Origin: UBA2588 sp002339805
GTDB lineage: Bacteria; Chloroflexota; Dehalococcoidia; Lucifugimonadales; UBA3495
Length of the DNA: 64,000 nucleotides
Direction of reading: 5' to 3'
Assembly (NCBI GenBank): GCA_045562555.1
Contig: JBJKVO010000011.1
Coordinates: 1-64,000 of the forward strand
The position numbers and the translations under genes are program-made. Below, piece by piece: positions 17,167 through 26,795 of this stretch (position 1 is its first letter; the number at the start of each line of letters is the position of its first letter). The notes below the pieces were generated by a model. The model saw nothing but the letters and a program-made list of their open reading frames with translations, had not been told where the DNA came from and did not search any database.

Positions 17167-18513
17167 TTATTTATTGTCGAGTATTCTAGCAGGAATTCCT
17201 ACAGCCCGTCTACCAGAAGGTATATCTTTGGTGACAACTGCACCTGCCCCAGTTAGGCAGTTATCCCCTATATTGACAGGTGCGACCAGCATTGTATCGC
17301 ATCCGATGAAACTATTTGATCCAATATTTGTGGGATGTTTTGATTCACCGTCATAATTACAAGTAATAGTACCAGCACCGATATTGGTCGCTTTGCCAAT
17401 TACAGCGTCTCCTATGTAACAGAAATGACCAGCTTTCACTGCTTCAGATAGAGTGCTGTTTTTCACTTCTACATGGTCTCCAAGTTCGACTCCGTTTTCG
17501 AGTATGGTATTTTCGCGCAGATGACAGTAGGGTCCAATTTTGCAGTCAGATGCTATGTTCGATTCTTCTATCGTGGAAGCATTAACTTCGCAATTATCAC
17601 CTATTTCGGAATCAATAATGGTGCTGTTTGGCCCAATGTTTGAATTTTCTCCGACTACTGTATTCCCCTTTAATATTGTATTTGGATGTATCGTAGTGTC
17701 AGACCCTATACAAACTGTATCTTCTATGTAGACGGAGTCAGGGTTGTAGATTGTGACGCCAAGTGACATTAGTGTAATTATGATTTGTTCTTGCAGTATT
17801 TCAGTTGCGTTTGATAGTTGGATTCTATCATTCACTCCAAAAATTTCTAGAGGTGAATGAAGCTCGCTCGTACCTATCAATTCGCCTTGTTTATATCCAA
17901 GTTCCACTATGGAAGTGATATAAGATTCAGGAGTGTCTAACTCTTTGAGTGATGCAATAAGTGGTTTAATTTTTTTAGTATTTATGCAATAAACCCCAGC
18001 ATTTACCTCAGAGATCTCATCTGGTTTGATTGAAGAATCTATTGCTTCTTCGATTCGTATTACCGATCCGGTCTGGTCGCGAATTACTCTCCCGTAGTCT
18101 TGTGCTGCCCTTCCGTTTAATGAGAGCACAGTAATAAGGTTGTTTTGGGTATTATGAGTATCGATCAACTGCGTTATGCTTTCTTCGGAAATAAGTGGCA
18201 TATCACCATTTTGAATAATTATATTGTCCGCAAGATCATCAGTTTGATCTAAATATGATAAAAATGCATCACCTGTCCCTTTGGGCTCTGCTTGGGTGAT
18301 AAATTTAATCTCATTTCCCATGGCTTCATTTATAGCTTGATGATTATCTAGGGATACTACTACATTAATATCTTTAATTTCGAGTTTGGTTAGGGTTTTA
18401 ACGGAGTAAGATAATAATGGCTTTCCCAGGATAGTGTGTAGTACTTTTGGGGTACGTGACTTCATGCGCGTTCCCTTGCCTGCAGCAAGTATCAATCCAG
18501 ACCATGTATTCAT
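17167..18513 (-). CDS. glmU: Bifunctional UDP-GlcNAc pyrophosphorylase / glucosamine-1-phosphate acetyltransferase
   Basis: 448 aa, close to the 456 of E. coli. It makes UDP-N-acetylglucosamine, the precursor of cell-wall and surface polysaccharides, in two steps. The N-terminal nucleotidyltransferase domain begins LILAAGKGTRMKSRTPKVLH, the UTP-binding signature. From about residue 245 a left-handed beta-helix of hexapeptide repeats forms the acetyltransferase. The segment KAGHFCYIGDAVIG contains the His corresponding to catalytic His363 of E. coli, followed by NIGAGTITCNYDG. Start ATG 18513. Presence of GlmU fits an organism making some aminosugar polymer, though SAR202-type Chloroflexota may lack a standard wall. 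Confidence 0.95.
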   Translation of the reverse strand: MNTWSGLILAAGKGTRMKSRTPKVLHTILGKPLLSYSVKTLTKLEIKDINVVVSLDNHQAINEAMGNEIKFITQAEPKGTGDAFLSYLDQTDDLADNIIIQNGDMPLISEESITQLIDTHNTQNNLITVLSLNGRAAQDYGRVIRDQTGSVIRIEEAIDSSIKPDEISEVNAGVYCINTKKIKPLIASLKELDTPESYITSIVELGYKQGELIGTSELHSPLEIFGVNDRIQLSNATEILQEQIIITLMSLGVTIYNPDSVYIEDTVCIGSDTTIHPNTILKGNTVVGENSNIGPNSTIIDSEIGDNCEVNASTIEESNIASDCKIGPYCHLRENTILENGVELGDHVEVKNSTLSEAVKAGHFCYIGDAVIGKATNIGAGTITCNYDGESKHPTNIGSNSFIGCDTMLVAPVNIGDNCLTGAGAVVTKDIPSGRRAVGIPARILDNK

Positions 18514-18611
18514 AAGTGCTCCATAGAGTCCTATTATCTAATAAGATCAATGATACAATACCGTTTTGAGTGATAACTGCAAAAAAACACCTAGTTATGG
18601 AGGATATTCTT

Positions 18612-18791
18612 ATGGATGAACTTTCCAACGAAGAAATTAGAACCTGCGCAAAATTGTCAGGTATTGATATACCTGATCATCTATTAGAACAGGTAGGATA
18701 TAACATAAATGGCACTATAAAGGCATTAAATTCAATTCAAATATCTGGGCTAGAAAATGTAGAAGCCTTACCCATAATTACCAAAGACTAA
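18612..18791 (+). CDS. AtzG/GatC-like small amidase partner
   Basis: 59 aa from ATG 18612, which has GGAGG nine bases upstream; an in-frame ATG at 18570 lacks an SD. The sequence MDELSNEEIRTCAKLSGIDIP and the two-helix pattern resemble the small GatC/AtzG-type proteins that bind amidase-signature enzymes. The amidase gene starts 21 bp downstream, which supports the assignment. Likely role: stabilising or activating that amidase. The family call rests on size, helix pattern and context, not on a diagnostic motif. Confidence 0.6.
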   Translation: MDELSNEEIRTCAKLSGIDIPDHLLEQVGYNINGTIKALNSIQISGLENVEALPIITKD

Positions 18792-18812
18792 ATATAAAAA
18801 AGGAGATTCCAG

Positions 18813-20237
18813 ATGACAGCTGATACAAGTTTTCAGTTACCAGTAACTGAGTTAAGAGATAAAATTGTTAGAAAAGAAGTATCTCCCGTTGAGCTAGTTA
18901 AATTATATTTGGATCGTATAGAAAAATACGATAAAACTTTAAATAGTTATATAACAGTTTGTGCAGATTCAGCCCTGAGAGAAGCAAAAGCGGCAGAGGA
19001 ACAATTATCACAACAACAAGATTTTGGTCCTTTATTTGGTATACCTTACGCGATTAAAGACCAAGTTTTTACTGACGGTATTCTAACTAGTAATGGATCA
19101 ACTATCTATGGTGATTTCATACCCCAATTCAATGGGACTGTTGAAGCTAGACTTAAGTCTGCCGGAGGGATCCTGCTTGGCAAACTGAACATGAGCGAAT
19201 TTGCAAGTGGTGACGCTTCAGATCATCCATATGGATTACCTAAAAACCCATGGGACATTTCAAGAAATGCTGGTACTTCTAGCAGCGGTTCTGGGATAGC
19301 CGCATCAGCCGACCTGAGCGCTTTTGTGCTTGGTGAAGACACTGGAGGGTCAATCAGAGGACCAGCTGCATTTTGTGGACTTGCTGGTATAAGACCTTCG
19401 TTTGGAAGAGTATCCAGGTATGGAGTATTTGGTGCGTCTTGGTCTATGGACACTGTAGGTCCATTGTCCAGATACGTTAAAGATTCAGCACTAGTTTTGT
19501 CAATCATCGCAGGATACGATTCAAACGATCCGTATTCTTCTAAACAACCGGTGCCTCAATATGCTTCATTACTCAACAGTGATATCAGTAAACTGAAGAT
19601 AGGATTGATTAAAGAACGCATGGATCCTAGCTGGGGCGAACAGGATGTTTTTGATAGATTTAATGTTGCAGTGAATGATTTAAAGAATTTAGGTGCTGAC
19701 GTTGTAGAAGTATCTTTGCCTAATATAGACCATTCTGCAGTTGCTTCGGCTACCTTGATTAATATTGATGCATCGTATTTAAACAACGAGCTTATACGGA
19801 CAAGCCTGTCGGATTTTGACTACAATAATCAGATTCGATTGCTATCTGGAGCCATGCTTCCAGCAGCTGTACATAAAAAAATTAACGCTTTACGAGAAAT
19901 CGTCAGGAAAGAAATACTACAAGTATTGGAAGAAGTAGATGTTCTTGTGTTGCCCACATCTCCCATAGTTGCTCCTAAAATACCTGTTAAGAAAGGTATG
20001 GAGAGTACACAAGAGATGATAGATAGTTTTGGTGGCAGGAGGCAGTTTACATCACCTTTCAATTTAGCTAACGTACCTGCAATGTCAGTGTGTTGCGGAT
20101 TTAGTGATGCGGGTATGCCAGTTGGCATGCAAATAGTTTCTAAACCATTTGCTGAACAAACGATTTTTGACGTGGCTTATGCTTATGAGTCTGCTACAGA
20201 TTGGCACAAGATGAGGCCTGATTTAGATACTTTGTAG
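18813..20237 (+). CDS. Amidase signature enzyme (first copy)
   Basis: 474 aa, normal for the amidase-signature family of hydrolases. The Ser-cisSer-Lys triad is visible: Lys82 in YAIKDQV, cis-Ser near 157-158 in AGTSSSGSGIA and nucleophile Ser180 in DTGGSIRGPA. SD AAGGAG precedes ATG 18813. The small AtzG-like gene just upstream makes a two-subunit amidase likely. It is not a GatA, since no GatB or full GatC is nearby. Substrate unknown; aliphatic or aromatic amides and urea derivatives are typical for relatives. Confidence 0.88.
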   Translation: MTADTSFQLPVTELRDKIVRKEVSPVELVKLYLDRIEKYDKTLNSYITVCADSALREAKAAEEQLSQQQDFGPLFGIPYAIKDQVFTDGILTSNGSTIYGDFIPQFNGTVEARLKSAGGILLGKLNMSEFASGDASDHPYGLPKNPWDISRNAGTSSSGSGIAASADLSAFVLGEDTGGSIRGPAAFCGLAGIRPSFGRVSRYGVFGASWSMDTVGPLSRYVKDSALVLSIIAGYDSNDPYSSKQPVPQYASLLNSDISKLKIGLIKERMDPSWGEQDVFDRFNVAVNDLKNLGADVVEVSLPNIDHSAVASATLINIDASYLNNELIRTSLSDFDYNNQIRLLSGAMLPAAVHKKINALREIVRKEILQVLEEVDVLVLPTSPIVAPKIPVKKGMESTQEMIDSFGGRRQFTSPFNLANVPAMSVCCGFSDAGMPVGMQIVSKPFAEQTIFDVAYAYESATDWHKMRPDLDTL

Positions 20238-20253
20238 TAGGTAACATATATTT

Positions 20254-21078
20254 ATGGTGAAAATTTTAATAGTAGGAGTCTTGGTTGTTTTTGCCTCTTT
20301 ATTCGTCCGCTCGGATGTGTATGCTGCAGACCCAGATGTTTTACCGATCAGCTATGAAAACGTGGTAGTTTCCATGACTCCCGATGAGAGTTCACCATCA
20401 AGTGAAATCACCATACAAGGAAGTAACTTTCCTAAAGAAGGACCTCATTCAGAAGGCCCAATAACTTATTGGTATGGTTATTTGAATACTAAATGCCTCC
20501 AAATAGGTCATTTTGAAGCAGGAATTTCGGGGTCTTTCTCTCGAACTGTCTCAATTCCTAAAGATGCTGAGGAAGGCTCAACGAATTATGTGTATCTTAA
20601 TAAATACTGTGTGAAAATCACTTCAGAGTATATTAAATTTACTCATAGTATTCCTACGATTACGGTTGAATCTGTAGGAGATACACCAGTTACAGAGACA
20701 ATATCAATCGAAGTCTTCGAGCCCACTCCTAAGGATACGGATCAAATCTCTACTCCTTCGCCTATTAGTGACGTTGCTATAACAGAGATTACGGGTAAGA
20801 AAGGTCAAAGAGGACCTAGAGGTGACAGAGGCCCTGAAGGACCTAGAGGTGACAGAGGCCCTGAAGGTATGCAAGGCCCCGATGGTGATGTAGGTATAGT
20901 AGGAGAAATGGGTATTCAGGGAGTAATTGGAGAACCAGGTCCGCAAGGAGAGATAGGCCCGAGGGGTCCCACTGGAGATTCAGGGCAAGCGTCTCTATTC
21001 ACACTTTTACCGATTTTGGTTGCGATTGGGGCGTTGGTTATCGCTTTGGTAAGATATTACCGTATAACCACAGATTGA
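20254..21078 (+). CDS. Secreted, membrane-anchored collagen-like protein
   Basis: 274 aa. An N-terminal signal peptide (residues about 1-24, cleavage after VYAA) is followed by a beta-rich domain of about 125 residues with two conserved-looking cysteines (TKCLQIG and NKYCVKI). A Thr/Pro/Ser-rich stretch comes next, then 21 uninterrupted Gly-X-Y triplets rich in Pro, Arg, Asp and Glu (about residues 182-244), starting GQRGPRGDRGPEG. A single C-terminal membrane helix (about 247-266) with a short basic tail ends the protein. Family knowledge: Gly-X-Y tracts form collagen triple helices and bacterial examples are surface proteins. Inference: a trimeric surface stalk or adhesin. Start ATG 20254 is 16 bp after the amidase stop, but a shared function is not evident. 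Confidence 0.85.
   Translation: MVKILIVGVLVVFASLFVRSDVYAADPDVLPISYENVVVSMTPDESSPSSEITIQGSNFPKEGPHSEGPITYWYGYLNTKCLQIGHFEAGISGSFSRTVSIPKDAEEGSTNYVYLNKYCVKITSEYIKFTHSIPTITVESVGDTPVTETISIEVFEPTPKDTDQISTPSPISDVAITEITGKKGQRGPRGDRGPEGPRGDRGPEGMQGPDGDVGIVGEMGIQGVIGEPGPQGEIGPRGPTGDSGQASLFTLLPILVAIGALVIALVRYYRITTD
20812..20865 (+). repeat. 27-bp perfect tandem duplication inside the collagen tract
   Basis: Positions 20812-20838 and 20839-20865 are identical and encode the nine-residue unit GPRGDRGPE twice. This is the usual way collagen-like tracts change length by slippage. Confidence 0.95.
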
Positions 21079-21080
21079 TC

Positions 21081-23135
21081 CTACCTAGGAAAAGCTTCTT
21101 TAACCCCACTGTCTACCGGAATCATAGCTCCAGTTGTTTTTGCTGAACGGTCAGATGCTAAAAATAATGCAGCTTCAGCAACGTCTTCCGCGAACACTGG
21201 TTGCTTTAGTAGACTCCGATTTTGATAGAATTCCTGGATTTTATTTACATCTATGCCGTGAGCCGATGCTCTTGCTTCTTTGATGTGATCAGACCATAAA
21301 TTAGTACCTTGGAACACTGCATCAGGATTTATTATGTTCGCTCTAATCCCAAACTCACCACCTTCCAGAGCAATAATTCGAGCGAGTTGGCCTTCGGCTG
21401 CTTTAGCTACGCTGTATGCACCAAATTCCGCGCCTGGCGCTGGTATGTTCTTTGTACCTATGAATATCATACTGCCTCCTGTATTTTGAGACTTCATGAT
21501 TCTAAGGGCATGAGAAGCAACTAGAAAATGTCCTGTGGTGTTTATGTCCAGAGATCTTTGCCAATCTTCTAATTCTAGTGTGTCTATAGCTCCATCCGGG
21601 GCAATGCCAGCATTAGATACTAGTATATCGATTCCTCCAAATTGTCGAAGCATCAGAGAGTATGAGGTTTTTATAGACTGTTGATCGGTTACATCCATAG
21701 CACACCCTCCTATTCGCAAAGGGTCTATAGTGCTTTTCAATTCTTCCACTACTTCTTGGATTTTATTTGAGTCTATATCCGTTAAAAACACGTGAGCACC
21801 TTGCGTGGCCAGAGTAATAGCTATAGCTTTCCCTATGCCATTAGCCGCTCCTGTGATCAGTGCTACTTTACTTGCGAGGTCTTTGTCTGGTGGCGCTAAG
21901 GTTAGTTTGTATTGCTCAAGTGGCCAGTACTCCATGTCGTAAGCGTCTTGATCAGTTAAAGAAATAAAAGAGCTTACGCCTTCAGATTTAGTCATAACAT
22001 TGATTGTGTGGTGATATATGTCTCCTGTTATGGTAGTTGCTTTAGCATCTTTGCCGGTACTCCACATTCCAAGTTCCGGAATCAATATAACTCGTGGGAA
22101 AGGATCAAGTTTTATATCAGATCCACTAGTGTGTTTTTCGTACCATTTGTTGTAAGTGTTTGCATAGTCATCAAGCTGAACTTTAAGCGATTCATACATT
22201 GATATGGAATCTTCAGATTTATCCAATTCTACCCATAATGGCTTTTGCTTCGTGTGAATCAAATGGTCTGGAGTAGCGGGTCCTATTTGACTCAGTTCAG
22301 GACTTTCTTCATAGGATAAAAACTGCATGATTTCTGGAGAATTGTCATACTTAAGTACTTTTTTAGTAGTTCTGCTTATCAATCCTCGTATCATTGGTGT
22401 TAACGTTTCTACTAATGACTTTTGTTTGTCAGGATCTATGTCGTGGGTGTGTCCTTTGGTGAGCGTCTTTATTTGATTGTCTTGTAAATAGGTCTCTGCT
22501 TCGGTTACCAGTTCAATGTGACGGTCATAGGCCTCTTTAGCTGTGTCTCCCCATGTGAAGAGTCCGTGCTTTGCTAGGATCACTCCCCTTAGGCTGGGAT
22601 TCTGAATCACTTGTTCTCCTACTAATTTTGAGAGGAGGAAACCTGGCCTAATATATTCAACTAATCCCATATTCCCTTTATATATTTCAGTGAGAACTTT
22701 TTCTTGATCTACATTGTTTGTTAAAGAAACTATCGCATCAGCATGTGAATGGGCAACGCATTTGAATGGTAGAAATGCGTGAAGCAAAGTCTCTACAGAT
22801 GGACGAGGGTTCTTAGGATCGAGCATGCACTTGTCCAGGTAATCTACCATGTCTTCATCACTCATTTCTTCTCGTTCAATTAAAGGAACAATATCCGTTT
22901 GCCGTAAGTGAGCGAATTGATTATGTTGAATTGTTTTTAGATCGGATCCAGAGCCTTTAATTTTTAGTACTTCAATATTAGTTCCTGTGATATCTGGTTC
23001 TGTCACCTTAATAGAAGTATTTCCACCTCCCCACACGACAAGTTCTGTATTAGCTCCAATCAGCCTACTCATGTAGACTAGACTATCTAAGTCATTCATA
23101 CCTTTTGCTTCTGAATCTGACCATAAATTTTCCAT
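21081..23135 (-). CDS. Bifunctional class II aldolase / short-chain dehydrogenase (rhamnulose-1-phosphate aldolase type)
   Basis: 684-aa fusion. The N-terminal class II aldolase/adducin domain (about 1-420) has GGGNTSIK and the zinc-ligand motif AHSHADAIV. The C-terminal short-chain dehydrogenase (about 425-684) has the Rossmann motif TGAANGIGKAIA, NAG in VSNAGIAP and catalytic YSVAK. This fusion matches the RhaEW/YuxG type, which cleaves L-rhamnulose-1-phosphate and converts the resulting L-lactaldehyde. No other rhamnose genes lie nearby, so the sugar is inferred from the family only. It converges with the collagen-like gene, with 2 bp between the stop codons. Confidence 0.88.
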   Translation of the reverse strand: MENLWSDSEAKGMNDLDSLVYMSRLIGANTELVVWGGGNTSIKVTEPDITGTNIEVLKIKGSGSDLKTIQHNQFAHLRQTDIVPLIEREEMSDEDMVDYLDKCMLDPKNPRPSVETLLHAFLPFKCVAHSHADAIVSLTNNVDQEKVLTEIYKGNMGLVEYIRPGFLLSKLVGEQVIQNPSLRGVILAKHGLFTWGDTAKEAYDRHIELVTEAETYLQDNQIKTLTKGHTHDIDPDKQKSLVETLTPMIRGLISRTTKKVLKYDNSPEIMQFLSYEESPELSQIGPATPDHLIHTKQKPLWVELDKSEDSISMYESLKVQLDDYANTYNKWYEKHTSGSDIKLDPFPRVILIPELGMWSTGKDAKATTITGDIYHHTINVMTKSEGVSSFISLTDQDAYDMEYWPLEQYKLTLAPPDKDLASKVALITGAANGIGKAIAITLATQGAHVFLTDIDSNKIQEVVEELKSTIDPLRIGGCAMDVTDQQSIKTSYSLMLRQFGGIDILVSNAGIAPDGAIDTLELEDWQRSLDINTTGHFLVASHALRIMKSQNTGGSMIFIGTKNIPAPGAEFGAYSVAKAAEGQLARIIALEGGEFGIRANIINPDAVFQGTNLWSDHIKEARASAHGIDVNKIQEFYQNRSLLKQPVFAEDVAEAALFLASDRSAKTTGAMIPVDSGVKEAFPR

Positions 23136-23285
23136 AATGCCGTCTCACTCTTTTTTGTGTAGAATTATGCAACTCACATAACATAATCTAATGCGTTAAT
23201 TATGCTACAAGATAGATGCTGATAATTCTAGTTACAGTATCACAAATTGCGAGAGATTTTTAATTGTTATTGAATTGGAGGTATT

Positions 23286-24620
23286 ATGGATTTATATAAC
23301 CTAACCGCAACAGAAATGTTGGAGCTGATGAAAAGCAAAAACATTTCAGCAACCGAAGTAGCTAAGTCTATTATAGATAGATACCATGCACTACAAGACT
23401 CTTTGAAAGCATGGGTATATTTTGATGAAGAAGCTTTTTTAACACAAGCTTCTGCGGCTGATCAAAATGGAGTAAATAAATCTCTGTCAGGCGTACCGGT
23501 GGGTTTAAAAGATATTTACTACACAGCAGGAATTCCAACGGAAGCGGGTTCTAAAGTATATTCTGGGTTTGTTCCAGAAGAAGATGCTGCTACAGTTTCA
23601 TTGCTTAAAGATGCTGGAGCAAACATTATGGGGAAGACCGTAACGACTGAATTTGCTTGTCTGGATCCCTCTGAAGCGGTTAATCCGTGGAATTTTGCTC
23701 ATACCCCGGGCGGTTCAAGCAGCGGATCTGCTGTTGCCGTAGCGTCAAGAATGTGCCCTATCGCAATGGGTTCTCAGACAGTAGGATCCGTTTTACGTCC
23801 AGCTGCTTTTAATGGAATAGTTGGGTACAAACCTACTTTTGGCTTGGTCAGCCGAAGAGGGTTAGTACCGGTCAGCTGGAATTTAGATACCGTTGGATGG
23901 CTGACCAGATCAGTTGCCGATGCTGCCCTAGTTATGGACTGTTTGATTGGATTTGATGAGTTGGATAAATCGAGTATTAGATTCAACAATCCTGGGTTTA
24001 GCGCTAACTTGCAAAAGCCACCTAAGAAGAAAGTGGCCTATCTAAAAGGATATTTCTCTGACGGGGTTGAATCAGATATAACAAACAATATAGATGCTCA
24101 GGTAAGTAAACTAGATGAAGCTGGATATGATGTGGAAGAATTAAATTCTCCATACGATTTCCAATCAGCTTTTTACAATCAGAGATTGATTATGGCGGTG
24201 GAAGCTGCTGCTTTTCATAGGGAAAATTATGCATCAAAAGCAGATTTGTACAGACCTAAATTAAGGGCAATGCTTGCTCAAGGGTTAGAGTATGACGGTT
24301 TAACTTACGCTAATGCCCTGGAAGAAAGAGAACAGTTTAGATTTGATGTTAAGAATTTTGCAGAAACTTATGATCTCATAATTACTCCATCCACCCCGGA
24401 AGTTGCTCCGGGAGATGTATCAACCACTGGTAACCCAATGTTTCAAGGTCCTTGGACGGCAATAGGATTCCCTGCAATCAGTATTCCATCGGGTATATCT
24501 TCAAATGGTATGCCTATTGGAATGCAAATAGTTGCATCACCTATGGATGATCTGAATTTATTGCAAGCAGCTCATCATATGGAACAATTGATTGGATTTT
24601 CTGAACAACCTAAGTGTTAG
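23286..24620 (+). CDS. Amidase signature enzyme (second copy)
   Basis: 444 aa. Triad: Lys75 in VGLKDIYY, cis-Ser near 145 in PGGSSSGSAVA and nucleophile Ser168 in QTVGSVLRPA. The last motif differs from the usual DTGGSIR, with Gln-Thr-Val-Gly, as seen in a subset of amidases. SD TTGGAGG precedes ATG 23286. It is only distantly related to the first amidase and has no small partner gene. Substrate unknown. It is followed 74 bp later by the thiolase gene. Confidence 0.87.
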   Translation: MDLYNLTATEMLELMKSKNISATEVAKSIIDRYHALQDSLKAWVYFDEEAFLTQASAADQNGVNKSLSGVPVGLKDIYYTAGIPTEAGSKVYSGFVPEEDAATVSLLKDAGANIMGKTVTTEFACLDPSEAVNPWNFAHTPGGSSSGSAVAVASRMCPIAMGSQTVGSVLRPAAFNGIVGYKPTFGLVSRRGLVPVSWNLDTVGWLTRSVADAALVMDCLIGFDELDKSSIRFNNPGFSANLQKPPKKKVAYLKGYFSDGVESDITNNIDAQVSKLDEAGYDVEELNSPYDFQSAFYNQRLIMAVEAAAFHRENYASKADLYRPKLRAMLAQGLEYDGLTYANALEEREQFRFDVKNFAETYDLIITPSTPEVAPGDVSTTGNPMFQGPWTAIGFPAISIPSGISSNGMPIGMQIVASPMDDLNLLQAAHHMEQLIGFSEQPKC

Positions 24621-24694
24621 GTTTTGGATTGACTATAATAATTGATGACATGATAATAAGCCCAAGTTAGAAAAATAAATGATTAGAGGTTTGT

Positions 24695-25972
24695 ATGGTT
24701 AATACTACCCGCTCGCGTAAATTAGCTAGATCTGTGTCGATAGCAGGTGTAGGAATCTGTAAATTTGGAGCTTTCCCTACAAAGACTAGTCGTGACCTAT
24801 TTGTAGAAGCATTTAAGGATATGCAGAATAATTTGGGTGATAATTTTAATGTCAACGATATTGAAACTGCGTATATAGGAAATTATTCCTCTGATTTGTT
24901 CGAACGACAGGGGCATACAGCGCCGATTATTGCTGATTGGCTGGGTATTACTCCAGTACCTGTGACAAGAATAGAAAATGCTTGTGCTAGTAGCGGCAGT
25001 GCTGTCAGAGAAGGGATTCTAGCCATAGCATCTGGCTTGTATGATGTGGTTTTAGTAGGTGGAGTGGAGAAAATGACTAACTTGCCTACTGAAGATGTGA
25101 CGGATGTATTAGCTACAGCTGCTGATGGCATATATGAAATACCCGCCGGTTTGACCTTCCCTGGCATTTACGGCGAGTTGGCTAAAGCTCATATGGATCG
25201 CTATAACACGACTTCTGAACATTTAATGAAAGTGGGAATAAAGAATCATAAAAATGGTAAATTGAATCCTAATGCTCAATTTAACGTCACAATTGACGAC
25301 ATGATAAAACGCAGACAGGCACGAGCTCAGGAAAGAGGACAAGAGATACCTGAGTGGAATAATGAGATCGACTTTTTGAGCGATGATAGTGTTAATCCAA
25401 TGGTTGCCTGGCCACTTAGATTATTTGATTGTGCTCCTATTACCGATGGGGCCGCATGCTTACTTCTGGTGTCATCTGATATTGCTGGGGACTTTACGGA
25501 TAGCCCGGTAACAATTATTGGCACAGGACAAGCTACCGGGAAAGCATTACATGATTCAGATGAACTCACATCTTTATCAGCAGCAAAGGCTGCTGGTGAA
25601 ATGGCTTATGAAATGGCAGGGGTTAAACCTGATGATATCCAGATAGCAGAGGTACATGATTGCTTCACTATCGCTGAACTCGTAGCTACTGAGGATTTGG
25701 GATTTTTTAATCCAGGTGAAGCTCCTCACGCAGTAGACGAAGGTATAACTTCAAGAGACGGAGATAAACCCATTAATACTTCTGGTGGACTCAAATCCAA
25801 AGGGCATCCAGTAGGTGCTTCGGGAATTGGGCAAGTTGTAGAGATATTTAAGCAATTAAGGGGAGAAGCGGGAGAGAGACAGGTAGATAAAGATTTGCAA
25901 GTTGGACTGACTCACAATGTTGGTGGTACTGGCGGTACTTGCGTAGTCAACATCCTGAAGAAAGGGGTATAA
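24695..25972 (+). CDS. Thiolase-family protein (acetyl-CoA acetyltransferase / lipid-transfer type)
   Basis: 425 aa. Nucleophile Cys97 in ENACASSGSA, the VHDCFTIAEL motif typical of SCP-x-like thiolases near residue 320, GHPVGASG with the catalytic His, and C-terminal NVGGTGGTCVV. SD AGAGGT precedes ATG 24695. The next gene encodes a DUF35 zinc-ribbon/OB-fold protein whose start codon directly abuts this stop. Such pairs form thiolase-DUF35 complexes acting in fatty-acid, sterol or ketone metabolism, so carbon-chain cleavage of an acyl-CoA is the likely role. Confidence 0.9.
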   Translation: MVNTTRSRKLARSVSIAGVGICKFGAFPTKTSRDLFVEAFKDMQNNLGDNFNVNDIETAYIGNYSSDLFERQGHTAPIIADWLGITPVPVTRIENACASSGSAVREGILAIASGLYDVVLVGGVEKMTNLPTEDVTDVLATAADGIYEIPAGLTFPGIYGELAKAHMDRYNTTSEHLMKVGIKNHKNGKLNPNAQFNVTIDDMIKRRQARAQERGQEIPEWNNEIDFLSDDSVNPMVAWPLRLFDCAPITDGAACLLLVSSDIAGDFTDSPVTIIGTGQATGKALHDSDELTSLSAAKAAGEMAYEMAGVKPDDIQIAEVHDCFTIAELVATEDLGFFNPGEAPHAVDEGITSRDGDKPINTSGGLKSKGHPVGASGIGQVVEIFKQLRGEAGERQVDKDLQVGLTHNVGGTGGTCVVNILKKGV

Positions 25973-26368
25973 ATGGATTCAGCTGATTTTTTTGAACATT
26001 TGAAGGAAAATAAACTTATTGGAGTGCAGTGTAATGCCTGCGGGGAGCTTAGTGCTGAAATCCGCTATTATTGTTCTGCATGCCAAGGCTCGGATTTATC
26101 AGAAAAACAATTTTCCGGAAAAGGTAAACTTAGTACTTTTACTTGTATATCTATAGTGCCCACCAGGATGGCTGAAGAAGGCTTCGGAAGAGACAAACCA
26201 TATTGCTCAGGGATTGTGACTTTAGATGAGGGTCCTAGGATCAGTGCTAGGATTTTGAATGTAGATGCAAGCAATCCGGCATCTATAGAAAGTGGGCAAG
26301 ATTTGGAATTGGACGTCCAATTAAGAGATAGTGAACGCCCAATCCTGTCATTTAGATATCTAGGCTGA
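25973..26368 (+). CDS. DUF35 zinc-ribbon/OB-fold acyl-CoA-associated protein
   Basis: 131 aa. A rubredoxin-like zinc ribbon at the N-terminus (C20-x2-C23 and C34-x2-C37) is followed by an OB fold. The ATG directly follows the thiolase stop, so the two are translationally coupled. Family members bind thiolases and help present or channel acyl-CoA. The 3' end is 1 bp from the convergent VOC gene. Confidence 0.88.
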   Translation: MDSADFFEHLKENKLIGVQCNACGELSAEIRYYCSACQGSDLSEKQFSGKGKLSTFTCISIVPTRMAEEGFGRDKPYCSGIVTLDEGPRISARILNVDASNPASIESGQDLELDVQLRDSERPILSFRYLG

Positions 26369-26369
26369 C

Positions 26370-26795
26370 TTAGTCTATACCGGAAGTTCCTACCCATCCG
26401 GTCTGAGAGATGTCAATTATTTCTCCATTAGGGCCTGCATATTTTTTCTCGACATTTGCGTGACGGTTATCCATGCCAACTCCCAAAGCCTTATTAATGC
26501 TTTCCCGTGGCGCAGAATTTGCTTGTTTCAGTTTTTCTTCTGTGTCGTCCAGGCTTTCTACCTGGAAACCTATATGATGGATCCCTGAATATTCTTTACC
26601 GAACTCTTCTCCTGCAACGTCATCATTCTTGAAGTTTAATATAGCCATGTTGATGTCCCCGTCGCTAAGATAGTAGCCATAGGCGTTTTTACCATCTAAT
26701 TTTCCCACTTCTTCTAATCCGAAGCAGTCTTTGTAAAACTTAGCAGTTTCATCTGGATTGGATGAAGAAATAGCGATGTGTTTGATTTTTGCCAT
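26370..26795 (-). CDS. VOC (glyoxalase/dioxygenase superfamily) protein
   Basis: 141 aa, one VOC module: KIKHIAISSSNPDETAKFYKDCFGLEEV at the start, a central GIHHIGFQVE strand with a metal-ligand-like His, and PNGEIIDISQ with Glu near the end. SD GGAGGG precedes ATG 26795. The substrate is unknown; relatives include glyoxalases, methylmalonyl-CoA epimerase and extradiol dioxygenases. Confidence 0.82.
   Translation of the reverse strand: MAKIKHIAISSSNPDETAKFYKDCFGLEEVGKLDGKNAYGYYLSDGDINMAILNFKNDDVAGEEFGKEYSGIHHIGFQVESLDDTEEKLKQANSAPRESINKALGVGMDNRHANVEKKYAGPNGEIIDISQTGWVGTSGID

Noticed and set aside
18514..18611. glmS-type ribozyme or other riboswitch near glmU
   Set aside because: No conserved core; the gap is a short divergent promoter region.
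20704..20946. Open frame antisense to the collagen tract
   Set aside because: The repetitive sequence is the complement of Gly-X-Y codons; no SD or family.
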